From positions 1 through 42,508 of IMG/VR virus record IMGVR_UViG_3300048929_000777: DNA of 42,508 nucleotides; one strand, written 5' to 3'. The translations under genes were made by a program, and so were the position numbers. The notes beneath the pieces are model-generated. The model worked only from the letters and a program-made list of their open reading frames with translations, was not told where the DNA came from and searched no databases. Positions 21,322 to 28,933 of this stretch are shown here, piece by piece. Source of the DNA: a virus. How positions within the stretch are numbered: position 1 is the stretch's first letter; every line of letters begins with the position of its first letter.

Positions 21322-21525
21322 ATGCTGCATGGCCGTAGATCCTTTGTACCCGTAGCAATGTTAGCTATCGCCTTGGGCATAACGCATGCCCAAGCACCGC
21401 AACCGCAACCGCATCCGACACCCCAGCCTCAGCCTCAGCCTACCCCGCAACCCCAGCCGCAACCACAACCACAACCACAACCCCAGCCGGAGCCTCATCC
21501 GACACCTTCACCACAACCGCAGTAA
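21322..21525 (+). CDS. Secreted Pro-Gln-rich peptide (67 aa)
   Basis: An N-terminal signal peptide, residues 1-23 (basic MLHGRRS, hydrophobic FVPVAMLAIALGI, THAQA cleavage), is followed by about 43 residues of PQ, PH and PT repeats and nothing else. A clear GGAGG site lies eight bases before ATG, and a short hairpin (GGGCC/GGCCC, 21290-21305) lies upstream. A polyproline-like extended chain outside the cytoplasm is expected. It interrupts the portal-protease pair. A terminator follows. The low complexity makes a chance ORF possible, but the signal peptide argues for a gene. Confidence 0.6.
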   Translation: MLHGRRSFVPVAMLAIALGITHAQAPQPQPHPTPQPQPQPTPQPQPQPQPQPQPQPEPHPTPSPQPQ

Positions 21526-21546
21526 ACCTTACGTAATACAGAATGA

Positions 21547-21569
21547 GCCGGGCTATTTGCCCGGCTTTT
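21547..21569 (+). terminator. Rho-independent terminator
   Basis: GCCGGGC, loop TATTT, GCCCGGC, then TTTT (21547-21569). It separates the Pro-Gln peptide gene from the protease-capsid gene. Confidence 0.8.
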
Positions 21570-21580
21570 CTGTTTGGCCG

Positions 21581-21595
21581 CATAACCATCGTGTG
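21581..21595 (+). promoter_or_regulatory. Second CATAAC element before a start codon
   Basis: CATAAC (21581-21586) lies exactly six bases before GTG 21593, behind a terminator and CTTTTCTGTTTGGC. This is nearly the arrangement at 13678-13708. No ribosome site precedes the GTG. Confidence 0.4.
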
Positions 21596-23536
21596 AGCGA
21601 AGCCAAACAGATTCCCCAGCAGTTGCCGGTTCAATACCGCGCCTTTGCGCTGCGGGCGGAGAAAGCGCAGGACGGCGAAAACCAGCCCGTCCCGCTTTCG
21701 TTCTCGTCTGACAACCCCGTAAAGCGCTGCGAGTGGTTTGGGTATTGGTGGTACGAAATCCTTGGCCACGATGCAGGAGAGGTGCGCCAAGAGCGCATGA
21801 AGCAGGGCCTAACTCTGCTAGTAAACCATGACCCGAATCAGCGTGCCGGTCGCCTCGATGACGGCTCGATTGATAAGGACGGTGTCGGTCGTGGCCTGGC
21901 GTACTTCGGTACGACCGATTTCGCGAAGAATACGCGCCAGGAAGTAGACGACAAGACTCTGCGTTATACCTCCGTGGGCTATGTGGTCCATGAGTTGAAG
22001 CGTGTCGAGGATGTCGATGCTGCTGATGATGAGGACGAAAACTACCTCGGAACTTATCGCGCGGTGTGGGAGCCGATTGAGGTCAGCCTTGTCGCGGTTC
22101 CAGCAGACCCAAGTGTAGGTGTGGGGCGCAGCCTGGATGGTGCGTTGCAGTATCCGGTGCGCGGTCTGAGCGCTCCGAAAGTAAAACCGGCTACGGCCGA
22201 AACAGAAGAGGGAAAGCGTATGGCAACTGATGCCGTAGTTTCGAACGTGGAGCCGACTCCGGCTCCGACGCCCGCCCCTGCAGCGCCTACGCGCTCGCAG
22301 ATGACGGAAGAGTTGCGCGGCCTCAACGCCGTGCATGAGCAGCACCCGGACATCTTCACGTCCGAGATGCGCGATCAGTTCTTCGCGAATCAGCGTTCCG
22401 TTGCGGATGCGAAGAGTTTTGTGTTCGATGAGCAGGCGAAGCGTTCCGCGGCAACCGCAGCTCTGCCTTCCGTGCAGGTGACTGTGGATGAGGGCGATAA
22501 GACCGAAAAGGGCATCCGTATGGCTCGTTTCGTGCGCGCAGCGGCCGCAGGCGGCAAGCATGGCATGGCGGGTTCGGTGCGCTTTGCGAAGGATATTAAG
22601 GACCCGTGGCTGGAGCGCGCGCTCACCGCAAGCAATCTGACCTCGGCGGGCTTCCTGATTCCTGAAGTCATCTCGAACGAGTTCATTGAGCTTTTGCGTC
22701 CGGCGTCCATTGTCCGTAGCTTTGGTCCTTCGCTGGCACCGATGACCAACGGTGCGTTCTCTATGCGCAAGGCGCTCACGGGAACGACGGCGTCGTACAT
22801 CGGCGAGAGCAAGCCTATCCCTGTGACTGGTGTATCTGGCGGGTTCGTGAAGCTGTCTGCGAAGAAGCTGGCAGCGCTGGTACCCATCTCCAACGACCTG
22901 CTGCGCTACGAAGGTGGTCTGAGCGCGGATACGTGGGTGCGCAACGACCTGACCCGGTCTATCTCGCAGAAGGAGGATATTTCCTTCATTCGCTCGACTG
23001 GCTCCGAGTTCTCGCCGCGTGGATTTCGTTGGCTTGTGAATCCGGCCAATGTAATCACATGGACCGGCGACAACAGTTTGGCCACGGTGACGTCAATGCT
23101 TGGCAAGCTGCGCCTGGCTTTGCGCAAGTGGGATACCCCGATGACCAACCCGGGCATCATCATGTCTCCGCGTACCGAGCAGGCGCTGATGGATCTCCGT
23201 GATGGGCTCGGCAACTATACCTATCGTGCGGAAATGCTGCTCGGCAAGCTGATGACGTATCCCTATAAGGTTACGACACAGATTCCCGAAAACCTGGGCG
23301 TTAACGGCAATGCCACGGAAATCATCATTGCTGACTTCGATGACGTCGTCATCGGCGACGTGCCCGCCATCAGTGTGGAGACTTCCAGTGAGGCGAGCTA
23401 TGTCGACGAGACTGGCGCGACCGTGTCGGCTTTCCAGAGCGACCAGTCTCTTATCCGCCTGATCGTCGAGCACGACGTAAACGTGAAGCGTGACACATCC
23501 ATTGCGGTGCTGGCGGGCGTAACGCTCGGCGCGTAA
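21593..23536 (+). CDS. Prohead protease fused to HK97-type major capsid protein
   Basis: GTG 21593 gives 647 aa. Residues about 10-190 are a U35-type prohead protease (VQYRAFALRAEK, LTLLVNHDPNQRAGRLDDGS with the likely catalytic His, LRYTSVGYVVHEL, EVSLVAVPADPSVGVGR). A Pro/Ala linker (about 205-235) and a delta-like scaffold helix lead to an HK97 capsid fold (about 335-647; LTSAGFLIPEVISNEFIELL, LVPISNDLLRY, IIMSPRTEQALMDLRDG). The scaffold and shell would be freed by self-cleavage. An internal ATG 22220 (residue 210), preceded by AGAGGGAAAGCGT, could give capsid protein without protease. Such fusions are known. Confidence 0.9.
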   Translation: MSEAKQIPQQLPVQYRAFALRAEKAQDGENQPVPLSFSSDNPVKRCEWFGYWWYEILGHDAGEVRQERMKQGLTLLVNHDPNQRAGRLDDGSIDKDGVGRGLAYFGTTDFAKNTRQEVDDKTLRYTSVGYVVHELKRVEDVDAADDEDENYLGTYRAVWEPIEVSLVAVPADPSVGVGRSLDGALQYPVRGLSAPKVKPATAETEEGKRMATDAVVSNVEPTPAPTPAPAAPTRSQMTEELRGLNAVHEQHPDIFTSEMRDQFFANQRSVADAKSFVFDEQAKRSAATAALPSVQVTVDEGDKTEKGIRMARFVRAAAAGGKHGMAGSVRFAKDIKDPWLERALTASNLTSAGFLIPEVISNEFIELLRPASIVRSFGPSLAPMTNGAFSMRKALTGTTASYIGESKPIPVTGVSGGFVKLSAKKLAALVPISNDLLRYEGGLSADTWVRNDLTRSISQKEDISFIRSTGSEFSPRGFRWLVNPANVITWTGDNSLATVTSMLGKLRLALRKWDTPMTNPGIIMSPRTEQALMDLRDGLGNYTYRAEMLLGKLMTYPYKVTTQIPENLGVNGNATEIIIADFDDVVIGDVPAISVETSSEASYVDETGATVSAFQSDQSLIRLIVEHDVNVKRDTSIAVLAGVTLGA

Positions 23537-23615
23537 TCGCAACCCAAACCCGGGCCATTGCTCCCCAGCGTGGCCGGGCAGACTTATCACCAAATCTCCG
23601 CAGGAGGAAACGCTT

Positions 23616-24077
23616 ATGGGTTTCGCAACCGATCATGATCTGATTGGCCGCACGAAAGTCACATACGGTGGCGACAATGTCGCCGTGACGGCTGGCGGCA
23701 CCAATGACGCAACGCAGCAGACCGGCGTAACGTTGGATCGCTTCGCTCTGAACCTGCCGCTTGTAGGCCTGCTGTGCCTGCGATACAAGGCAGTGCTCGC
23801 AGCGGCTGCAACACTCAGCCTGGCATACGTCATCGAGCATTCGGATGACGGCACAAATTTCGTGGCCTACCAGTCAGCCAATGCATCCGTAATTGCTACC
23901 GGTCCCGCTGGCGGTGGTACGGTGCGCGACGTGTTCAAGGTCAATGTGGATCTCGCAGGCGCCAAGCAGTATGTACGCGCGAAGTACACGCCGGACATGA
24001 GTGCAGCCAATACCGATACGGCGGAGCTTTCGGCCGAGTGGATTCTCGACGGCCAGCGCTCGAAGCCCAACGCTTAA
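23616..24077 (+). CDS. Structural protein, possible head decoration
   Basis: A 153-aa protein behind a consensus CAGGAGGAAACGCTT ribosome site, implying high expression. It directly follows the capsid gene. It is beta-rich with few charges (TVRDVFKVNVDLAGAKQYVRAKYTPDM and a hydrophobic middle LCLRYKAVLAAAATL). Place, size and strong translation suit a virion decoration or stabilising protein, but no known family is recognised with certainty. Confidence 0.6.
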   Translation: MGFATDHDLIGRTKVTYGGDNVAVTAGGTNDATQQTGVTLDRFALNLPLVGLLCLRYKAVLAAAATLSLAYVIEHSDDGTNFVAYQSANASVIATGPAGGGTVRDVFKVNVDLAGAKQYVRAKYTPDMSAANTDTAELSAEWILDGQRSKPNA

Positions 24078-24092
24078 CGAAATGCAACCGAG

Positions 24093-24110
24093 AGCGGGGC
24101 TACGGCCCCG
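24093..24110. other. GC-rich hairpin after the decoration gene
   Basis: AGCGGGGC / GCCCCGCT around the loop TACG lies between two coupled structural genes. There is no U-tract, so it is more likely an mRNA-stability or partial attenuation element than a terminator. Confidence 0.4.
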
Positions 24111-24128
24111 CTGCTCCGGAGTAATCCC

Positions 24129-24260
24129 ATGCTGGTGAAGTTTCTAAAGGCTTATGAAGCCTATGCAGCGGGCGAAGTGGCAAAGTTCGAAAAGGCCATC
24201 GCCGATAAGTTGATTGAGTTGGGCCATGCCATCAAGCACGACCCGAAGGCCGCGGCGTAA
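24129..24260 (+). CDS. Small conserved-type phage protein (43 aa)
   Basis: ATG 24129 has GGAG nine bases upstream. The peptide MLVKFLKAYEAYAAGEVAKF, then EKAIADKLIELGHAIKHDPKAAA, follows the pattern of short proteins (K-x-L-K-x-Y x4 G-E-x-A-x-F) that lie between capsid and head-completion genes in many siphoviruses. Its role is unknown. It ends three bases before the next gene. Confidence 0.65.
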   Translation: MLVKFLKAYEAYAAGEVAKFEKAIADKLIELGHAIKHDPKAAA

Positions 24261-24263
24261 CCC

Positions 24264-24557
24264 ATGGCGTTCGGCGACAGCGACCTCGGCGTATTCTTCG
24301 GCACGACTGGCGTACCGGTGTTATTCGGTTCGCAGTCCACGCGTGGCAACTTCGATCAGGAGGGTGCGGGAGACACACTCATCAGCCTTCAAGTTGAGGA
24401 CTGCTCGCACATGCTGGAGATCGACCGAGGGTCGCTGTCGCCCATGCCGAAATCCGGCGATTCAATCACGGTTAATGGTCGCCCGTTCAAGGTGCGCAAG
24501 CAGACACCTGTGGATGACGGTGGGATTGTTCGTCTGTGGTTGAAGGTGGTGGCGTAA
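24264..24557 (+). CDS. Head-tail completion protein, gpFII-like
   Basis: The 97 aa lie in the lambda FII position. A beta-barrel pattern (VPVLFGSQSTRGNFDQEG, SGDSITVNGRPFKVRKQTPVDDG, VRLWLKVVA) is consistent with the head-tail connector that attaches the tail to the closed head. It ends in an ATG overlap of one base with the next gene. Confidence 0.65.
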   Translation: MAFGDSDLGVFFGTTGVPVLFGSQSTRGNFDQEGAGDTLISLQVEDCSHMLEIDRGSLSPMPKSGDSITVNGRPFKVRKQTPVDDGGIVRLWLKVVA

Positions 24558-25012
24558 TGGCCTGGGATGTAAATGACATCTCGGTGCGTGAGCGCGCTTT
24601 GCGTGCGGTAAAAGCAGCGCTGCTTGCAGATGGCTCACCGGTGTCCACGGTAACGCGCTCCATGGTCGACCAGATCGCAGACGAAAGTCTGCCGTGCTAT
24701 GACGTATCGCCGGATTCCTCCAAACAAGACAGTACGTTTGAGGACCACGACTACGCAGGTGTGATGCTGCCGGTGATCGTGCGCGGCGTAATTGACGCCA
24801 CAGATACGGACGATGGTGCGCTTGATCCGCTCTATCTCTTCGCGGTGCGGCAGCTTTGCGCAGATTCGACACTCGGCGGCACAGTGGACTCGATCACGTG
24901 GGACGGTCTGGAGCATGTGTTTCGTCCGGACGGCCGCGACATTCTCGGCGTAGAGCTGAGGTTTGAATTGAAGTTTGCAGTATCGCGCAGAGACCCTGCG
25001 CAGAAGGGGTAA
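24557..25012 (+). CDS. Tail terminator, gpU-like minor tail protein
   Basis: ATG 24557 shares one base with the previous stop; 151 aa. VRERALRAVKAALLADGSPV, the acidic central region, LFAVRQLCADSTLGGTVDSI, and the final strand LGVELRFELKFAVSRRDP fit the gpU/tail-terminator family, which caps the tail tube and fixes its length. The order of the connector, terminator and tube supports this. Confidence 0.65.
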   Translation: MAWDVNDISVRERALRAVKAALLADGSPVSTVTRSMVDQIADESLPCYDVSPDSSKQDSTFEDHDYAGVMLPVIVRGVIDATDTDDGALDPLYLFAVRQLCADSTLGGTVDSITWDGLEHVFRPDGRDILGVELRFELKFAVSRRDPAQKG

Positions 25013-25017
25013 CCACT

Positions 25018-25464
25018 ATGGCAGCAGGCCCAGCGCGGAAACTTGCAGGACGAGAAGGTCAGGTCTACATCACCCCTGCGTCCGATACGAAGGTGAAGAT
25101 CGCAAATCTCACCGACATCAAAATCAGCATCAAGGCCGACAAAATTGATGCCAGTGACCACGACACACAGGGCTGGAAGGATTCGCTGCGTGGACTGATG
25201 GAGTTCACGGGGACGGCGTCGTTCCTGTATGTGACCACTCAGGCCACGCGCTCTGCCATCTTCGATGCATTGGTGGCTGGCGATGATGTGGTATTGGAGT
25301 TTCGACCTGCCGATGCTGTCGGCGAAGAGATGTACACGGGCACCATCAACTTCGACGGGTTCGACCTTGGCGCGGACAATTCCAATGCGCAGGCTTGCAA
25401 CCTGTCTTTCTATGGTCGCGGTGCGCTGACAGACGGAACGATTGCGGCGCCGTCCGGCTCCTAA
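25018..25464 (+). CDS. Major tail tube protein
   Basis: A 148-aa protein with the tube-protein pattern: REGQVYITPASDTKVKIANL at the start, IKADKIDASDHDTQGWKDSL as the typical turn and FTGTASFLYVT with YTGTINFDGFDLGAD as the beta-sandwich strands. It polymerises as the inner tail tube. It directly precedes a terminator and the chaperone genes, as in other siphoviruses. Confidence 0.8.
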   Translation: MAAGPARKLAGREGQVYITPASDTKVKIANLTDIKISIKADKIDASDHDTQGWKDSLRGLMEFTGTASFLYVTTQATRSAIFDALVAGDDVVLEFRPADAVGEEMYTGTINFDGFDLGADNSNAQACNLSFYGRGALTDGTIAAPSGS

Positions 25465-25582
25465 TGGTTTGCGCGGTGCGAGCCGGATAAGCGTCCGGCG
25501 TCGATACCAGGCATGCAGGGCTGGCTGACCTATACGCGATCCGCCCCTGCTTCGGTGAGTAAGTCTCACCACTGCGCACAGA

Positions 25583-25620
25583 AGGCCCGTCCGGGTTACT
25601 ACGGATGGGCCTTTCGCTTT
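25583..25620 (+). terminator. Rho-independent terminator after the tail tube gene
   Basis: AGGCCCGTCCG, eight-base loop, CGGATGGGCCT (25583-25612, one G-U pair), then TTCGCTTT. A smaller hairpin, GCCGGA/TCCGGC at 25482-25499, precedes it. The pair would leave the tube message abundant and the following genes lower. Confidence 0.75.
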
Positions 25621-25654
25621 GCCCGAAAGCGGCACCAAGCAGGATAACGAATCC

Positions 25655-25909
25655 ATGCAGCAGTTATGCCTGGAGTGCAATAAGATCTCTCACCCTGGCC
25701 GAGCCACCGCAGGCATGCAGGCGGCTCGCACGCTATCGTTTGCAGCGCATCGCGAGCTTGACCTTTATAAGTGTCCACATGGAAACGGCTGGCACGCTGG
25801 CCACAACCGCAAAACACGAAAGCGCCCACCGGTGCATGAGTATCGCCGTAGTCGGCTGCTCACACTGCCGCCGCAGGCCTTGGCTAAGGAGTACGTCAAC
25901 TATGCATAG
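25655..25909 (+). CDS. Zinc-ribbon-like protein (84 aa)
   Basis: ATG 25655 starts MQQLCLECNKISHPGRATAG. CLEC at the start and YKCPHGNGWHAGHNRK in the middle resemble the short Cys/His zinc ribbon with a WH-GH end found in small prophage proteins. The C-terminus is basic. It overlaps the tail chaperone start by eight bases. Role in the tail block unknown; an unrelated early-type gene inserted here is possible. Confidence 0.6.
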   Translation: MQQLCLECNKISHPGRATAGMQAARTLSFAAHRELDLYKCPHGNGWHAGHNRKTRKRPPVHEYRRSRLLTLPPQALAKEYVNYA

Positions 25910-26345
25910 CGTCACCGGAGCGGGACATATCGAGATTGGCGGCGAGACGCGCCCCATAGTGTTCGACATGGATGCAGCAGATGCTCTGTATGAGCTTGTC
26001 GGACAGCATTGGAATCTGTGGCTCATCGAGCGCTTCCTGCCGCAGGTCTTGGCGAAGAAGTCGGAGGCGGTGCACCTCAAAGCGCTGTCGCCTTCAGATC
26101 AGATGATCGCCGCCTATGCGCTCTGCGCCGCGGACCGCAGAGATCGCGGCTACGCTGAGACGCTGGAGCAGATGCGGGGCAAGACGAAGCCGTTCGAGCT
26201 TGGCGGAATGCAGGCGGCAATCACGCGTGCAGTGCTGGCCAGCTTCGGCGCACCGGGGGAAGACCTGGAGGTGGTCGCAAGCGTGGGCGATGCATCTCCT
26301 TCCGACGTACCCGCGCAAACGCATGGAACTGGCACGCAGAGCTAA
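25902..26345 (+). CDS. Tail assembly chaperone (gpG-like)
   Basis: ATG 25902 follows AAGGAG at nine bases; 147 aa. GHIEIGGETRPIVFDMDAAD and the long helical middle (YELVGQHWNLWLIERFLPQV, LSPSDQMIAAYALCAADRR) match the alpha-proteobacterial and lambda-type G chaperones. It coats the tape measure protein until tube polymerisation. The gene is followed in the -1 frame by a second part that would make the G-T fusion. Confidence 0.75.
   Translation: MHSVTGAGHIEIGGETRPIVFDMDAADALYELVGQHWNLWLIERFLPQVLAKKSEAVHLKALSPSDQMIAAYALCAADRRDRGYAETLEQMRGKTKPFELGGMQAAITRAVLASFGAPGEDLEVVASVGDASPSDVPAQTHGTGTQS
26255..26262 (+). promoter_or_regulatory. Putative -1 frameshift site
   Basis: GGGGGAAG lies near the end of the chaperone gene (codons CCG GGG GAA). 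It is the best slippery stretch before the stop at 26345. It is close to, but not, the lambda G-GGA-AAG heptamer. The -1 frame is open from here to 26656. Confidence 0.45.
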
Positions 26346-26656
26346 AGCTTGCAGAGCGGATGGGCGTCACCTTCGACGCCTTCCGCCGTATGCCAATGGC
26401 GGTGTGGCGTGCGCATTGTGATGCCTTTAACGATTCGCAGCTTGAGTCCATGCGACGGATTGCTTGGCGCGCGTGCTGGCAGTTGCGGAGCGCCGGTGCG
26501 CGAGATGTAGAGCCGGAGGCGATGCTGGGCGACCTTATCCACTTTGAGAGATCGTTTGGGAAGCCAAAGCGCCGCGTACTCACTGCGGAGGAGAAGTTCG
26601 AAAAGATGTGGAGCCGCGCTGAGAAACGCAAGGCAGCAGGGAAGCTGAAGGAGTAA
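26261..26656 (+). CDS. Tail chaperone T part, made by -1 frameshift
   Basis: The frame one base back from the chaperone is open past its stop and reads AWNWHAELKLAERMGVTFDA, which is the conserved start of phage chaperone T regions. FRRMPMAVWRAHCDAF and SFGKPKRRVLTAEEKFEKMW follow. It would be fused to the first ~119 residues of the G protein, giving about 250 aa. ATG 26360 lies in this frame, but no ribosome site suits it, so frameshifting rather than separate translation is expected. Confidence 0.75.
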   Translation, partial: RPGGGRKRGRCISFRRTRANAWNWHAELKLAERMGVTFDAFRRMPMAVWRAHCDAFNDSQLESMRRIAWRACWQLRSAGARDVEPEAMLGDLIHFERSFGKPKRRVLTAEEKFEKMWSRAEKRKAAGKLKE

Positions 26657-26659
26657 GCG

Positions 26660-28933
26660 ATGGGTGTAACTGGCGGCGGCGTAACGGTTGTAGTTGTTGG
26701 GCAAGATGATACGAGTAAGGTATTCGATCAGATCGAAGACCGGATGCGCCGCGCCGCTGTTCCGGCGGCCGATCTAGGTAAGAAGCTGGGCGACGGCATG
26801 GGGCACGCTGTGCCGCAGGTTGCCGCTGCCAGCGCAGCCATACGCCTGTTCGAAGGCCAGATACCCATTCGTGCAGTGGAGCGGTTGATAACGATGGTGC
26901 CCGGCCTTGGCGCTGCACTGCAGGTGGCGTTCCCTGTAGTTGGCGGCATTGTCTTCGGCGAAATGGTGTTGGAGAACATCAATAAGCTGCGCCAGATGCA
27001 GAAGGAAGCTCTGACTGCTGGCCAGCGTAGCGCGGAAGCCTTCGCGCAATTGCATGACAAGATGCAGGTGACGATCACCGACCTAGAACTCACCAGCAGT
27101 AAGCTGCAGGATGAGATCGATAAGCTGTCGGGCCATCCTAACAATGGCCTAGCGACTGCACTGCTGGAGGCGAAGAAGGCTGCCGATCAACTACTGACCT
27201 CGCTGAATGAGGATCGCAAGGAACTAGAGGCCCTACTCAAAGAGCATTCGGTTGGCATACTGCAATCCATCTTTACCGGAGTCGCCGCCACTGGAAAGCA
27301 GGAACTGGAAATCAAGGCGGACGGAGAAAAGTTGGCCGGTGCGGTACGTACCGCCAACGCCGCCTACGAAAAAGCTCTTACGGAAGCTGGCGGGGATGCC
27401 TCGAAGATCGAGGCCGCGACCACGGCGCGCAATCAGTCGGTGAAGAAGTCATTTCAGGACCAGATCAATCTTTACGTCGCAGAGGCGGCACGGCTGCGCA
27501 AGGAAGAGAGGGATTCGAAAACCGCAAGTGATCGCATGGCTGCTACAGGTTTGAATCCTGCCGCGGCCTTGGCGCGTCGAGTGGATAACTCTGCCCGCAT
27601 TGCCAACGTCGAGGGGGTGGCTCAGCAGCTTCGTGACCGCCTACAGTCAGAGGTTTTAGACGAAAGGATCTCTGGGCAGCGCGTCACAGTCGGCGCCCTC
27701 AAGGGTAATAAAGAGGGTGATGAGGTAGCGCGTAAGGCTGAGGAGTTGCGCCGACAGCGACAGGAAGCCGACGCGAAGTTCGCAGAGTCGATGGTCAAGC
27801 TGCAGCAGGCGGGAGCGGATGAATCGCTGCGCCAGGCAAGGGGTCGGACAGATCAGGAGATGGCTGTACTCGACGCCTCGCACAAGATGAAGCTAGTGTC
27901 CGACGAGGAGTACTACCGTCAGAGGCTGGCCATTGAGGAGCGATATGACGGCACGCAGCTCGGCGCCGCAAATGTGCGACGCGCAGCAATCAATACTCAG
28001 ATCGGAGGCCTTGAAGGGCAGACCTTTAGTGGCCCGGATGCAGCGGCCAAGCGCGTGGAGCGTGACGCTAAGGTGAACGACCTTATGGCGGAGCGCCTAA
28101 AGATCGCCGGACAGATTGCAACCATTGAGGCAGACTCGGCGAAGAAGCGTATTGACGCTGAGGCCCAAATACTGGAGTCTCACAGGCGCGACGCCGAAGA
28201 TAACTACAGTCGTGCGAGCACTGTGCTGGATGCGGGCCGCAACAACGTTGCTTTCCGTCAGCGCCGCGGACTTATATCTGCCGGTGATGCTCGGACGCAG
28301 AATCAAGCCATCGACGCACAGCAGGCGGATGAACTGCAGAGAGTTGTAGACGCTTACCAACAGCTTGCCGACATCAGCGACGACGACACCGCTGCGAGTG
28401 CCAACGCCAAGATCGCGCAGTTGAAAGAGCAGATACTTGAGCTGCGGAATCCAATCGATGAGTCGACCGAAGCGCTGCGTACTGGCTTCGACAACGCATT
28501 TGAAGGTCTTTTCGAGAATGTTGACCAGGGCACGAAGAGCATCGAGAACTTCGCTAAGAGCATCCAGCGGACATTGACCCAGCAGGTTTACAAGGAACTG
28601 ATTCAGCCGCAGATCGATGGCGTATTGCGTCAGGCTGCTGGAAGTGTCAGCGGGGCAATCAGGCCACAGGGTAAGTTGCCATCTGGCGTAGATCTATCGT
28701 CCGTAGTTCGCCCTGTTGTGCCGAGCGGAGCCGCCGGAATCCTCGGCGACCTGACAGGTGATAAGGGAACAACATCGCACATTACGATCGTGCTGCAGCA
28801 GGACGCTACCGGCGCGGCGAAGGTGGCCGATGTATTTGCTGATGGAAACAACCGCGACCACATCATTGCAACGGTAGCGGACAACATCGGCAGCGGAGGA
28901 ATTCTGCGGCAGTTGTTGGGCCACGGCCTCTAA
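26660..28933 (+). CDS. Tape measure protein
   Basis: The 757-aa protein begins right after the chaperone. The first 60 residues resemble tape-measure starts (VTVVVVGQDDTSKVFDQIED). A hydrophobic segment (about 78-110; ITMVPGLGAALQVAFPVVGG) may enter the host membrane. Residues about 115-640 are Ala/Lys/Glu-rich coiled coils (LRQARGRTDQEMAVLDASHK, KKRIDAEAQILESHRRDAED). A conserved-type end (LRTGFDNAFEGLFENVDQG, KSIENFAKSIQRTL) is seen. Length implies a tail near 110 nm by the usual 0.15 nm per residue rule. Confidence 0.9.
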   Translation: MGVTGGGVTVVVVGQDDTSKVFDQIEDRMRRAAVPAADLGKKLGDGMGHAVPQVAAASAAIRLFEGQIPIRAVERLITMVPGLGAALQVAFPVVGGIVFGEMVLENINKLRQMQKEALTAGQRSAEAFAQLHDKMQVTITDLELTSSKLQDEIDKLSGHPNNGLATALLEAKKAADQLLTSLNEDRKELEALLKEHSVGILQSIFTGVAATGKQELEIKADGEKLAGAVRTANAAYEKALTEAGGDASKIEAATTARNQSVKKSFQDQINLYVAEAARLRKEERDSKTASDRMAATGLNPAAALARRVDNSARIANVEGVAQQLRDRLQSEVLDERISGQRVTVGALKGNKEGDEVARKAEELRRQRQEADAKFAESMVKLQQAGADESLRQARGRTDQEMAVLDASHKMKLVSDEEYYRQRLAIEERYDGTQLGAANVRRAAINTQIGGLEGQTFSGPDAAAKRVERDAKVNDLMAERLKIAGQIATIEADSAKKRIDAEAQILESHRRDAEDNYSRASTVLDAGRNNVAFRQRRGLISAGDARTQNQAIDAQQADELQRVVDAYQQLADISDDDTAASANAKIAQLKEQILELRNPIDESTEALRTGFDNAFEGLFENVDQGTKSIENFAKSIQRTLTQQVYKELIQPQIDGVLRQAAGSVSGAIRPQGKLPSGVDLSSVVRPVVPSGAAGILGDLTGDKGTTSHITIVLQQDATGAAKVADVFADGNNRDHIIATVADNIGSGGILRQLLGHGL

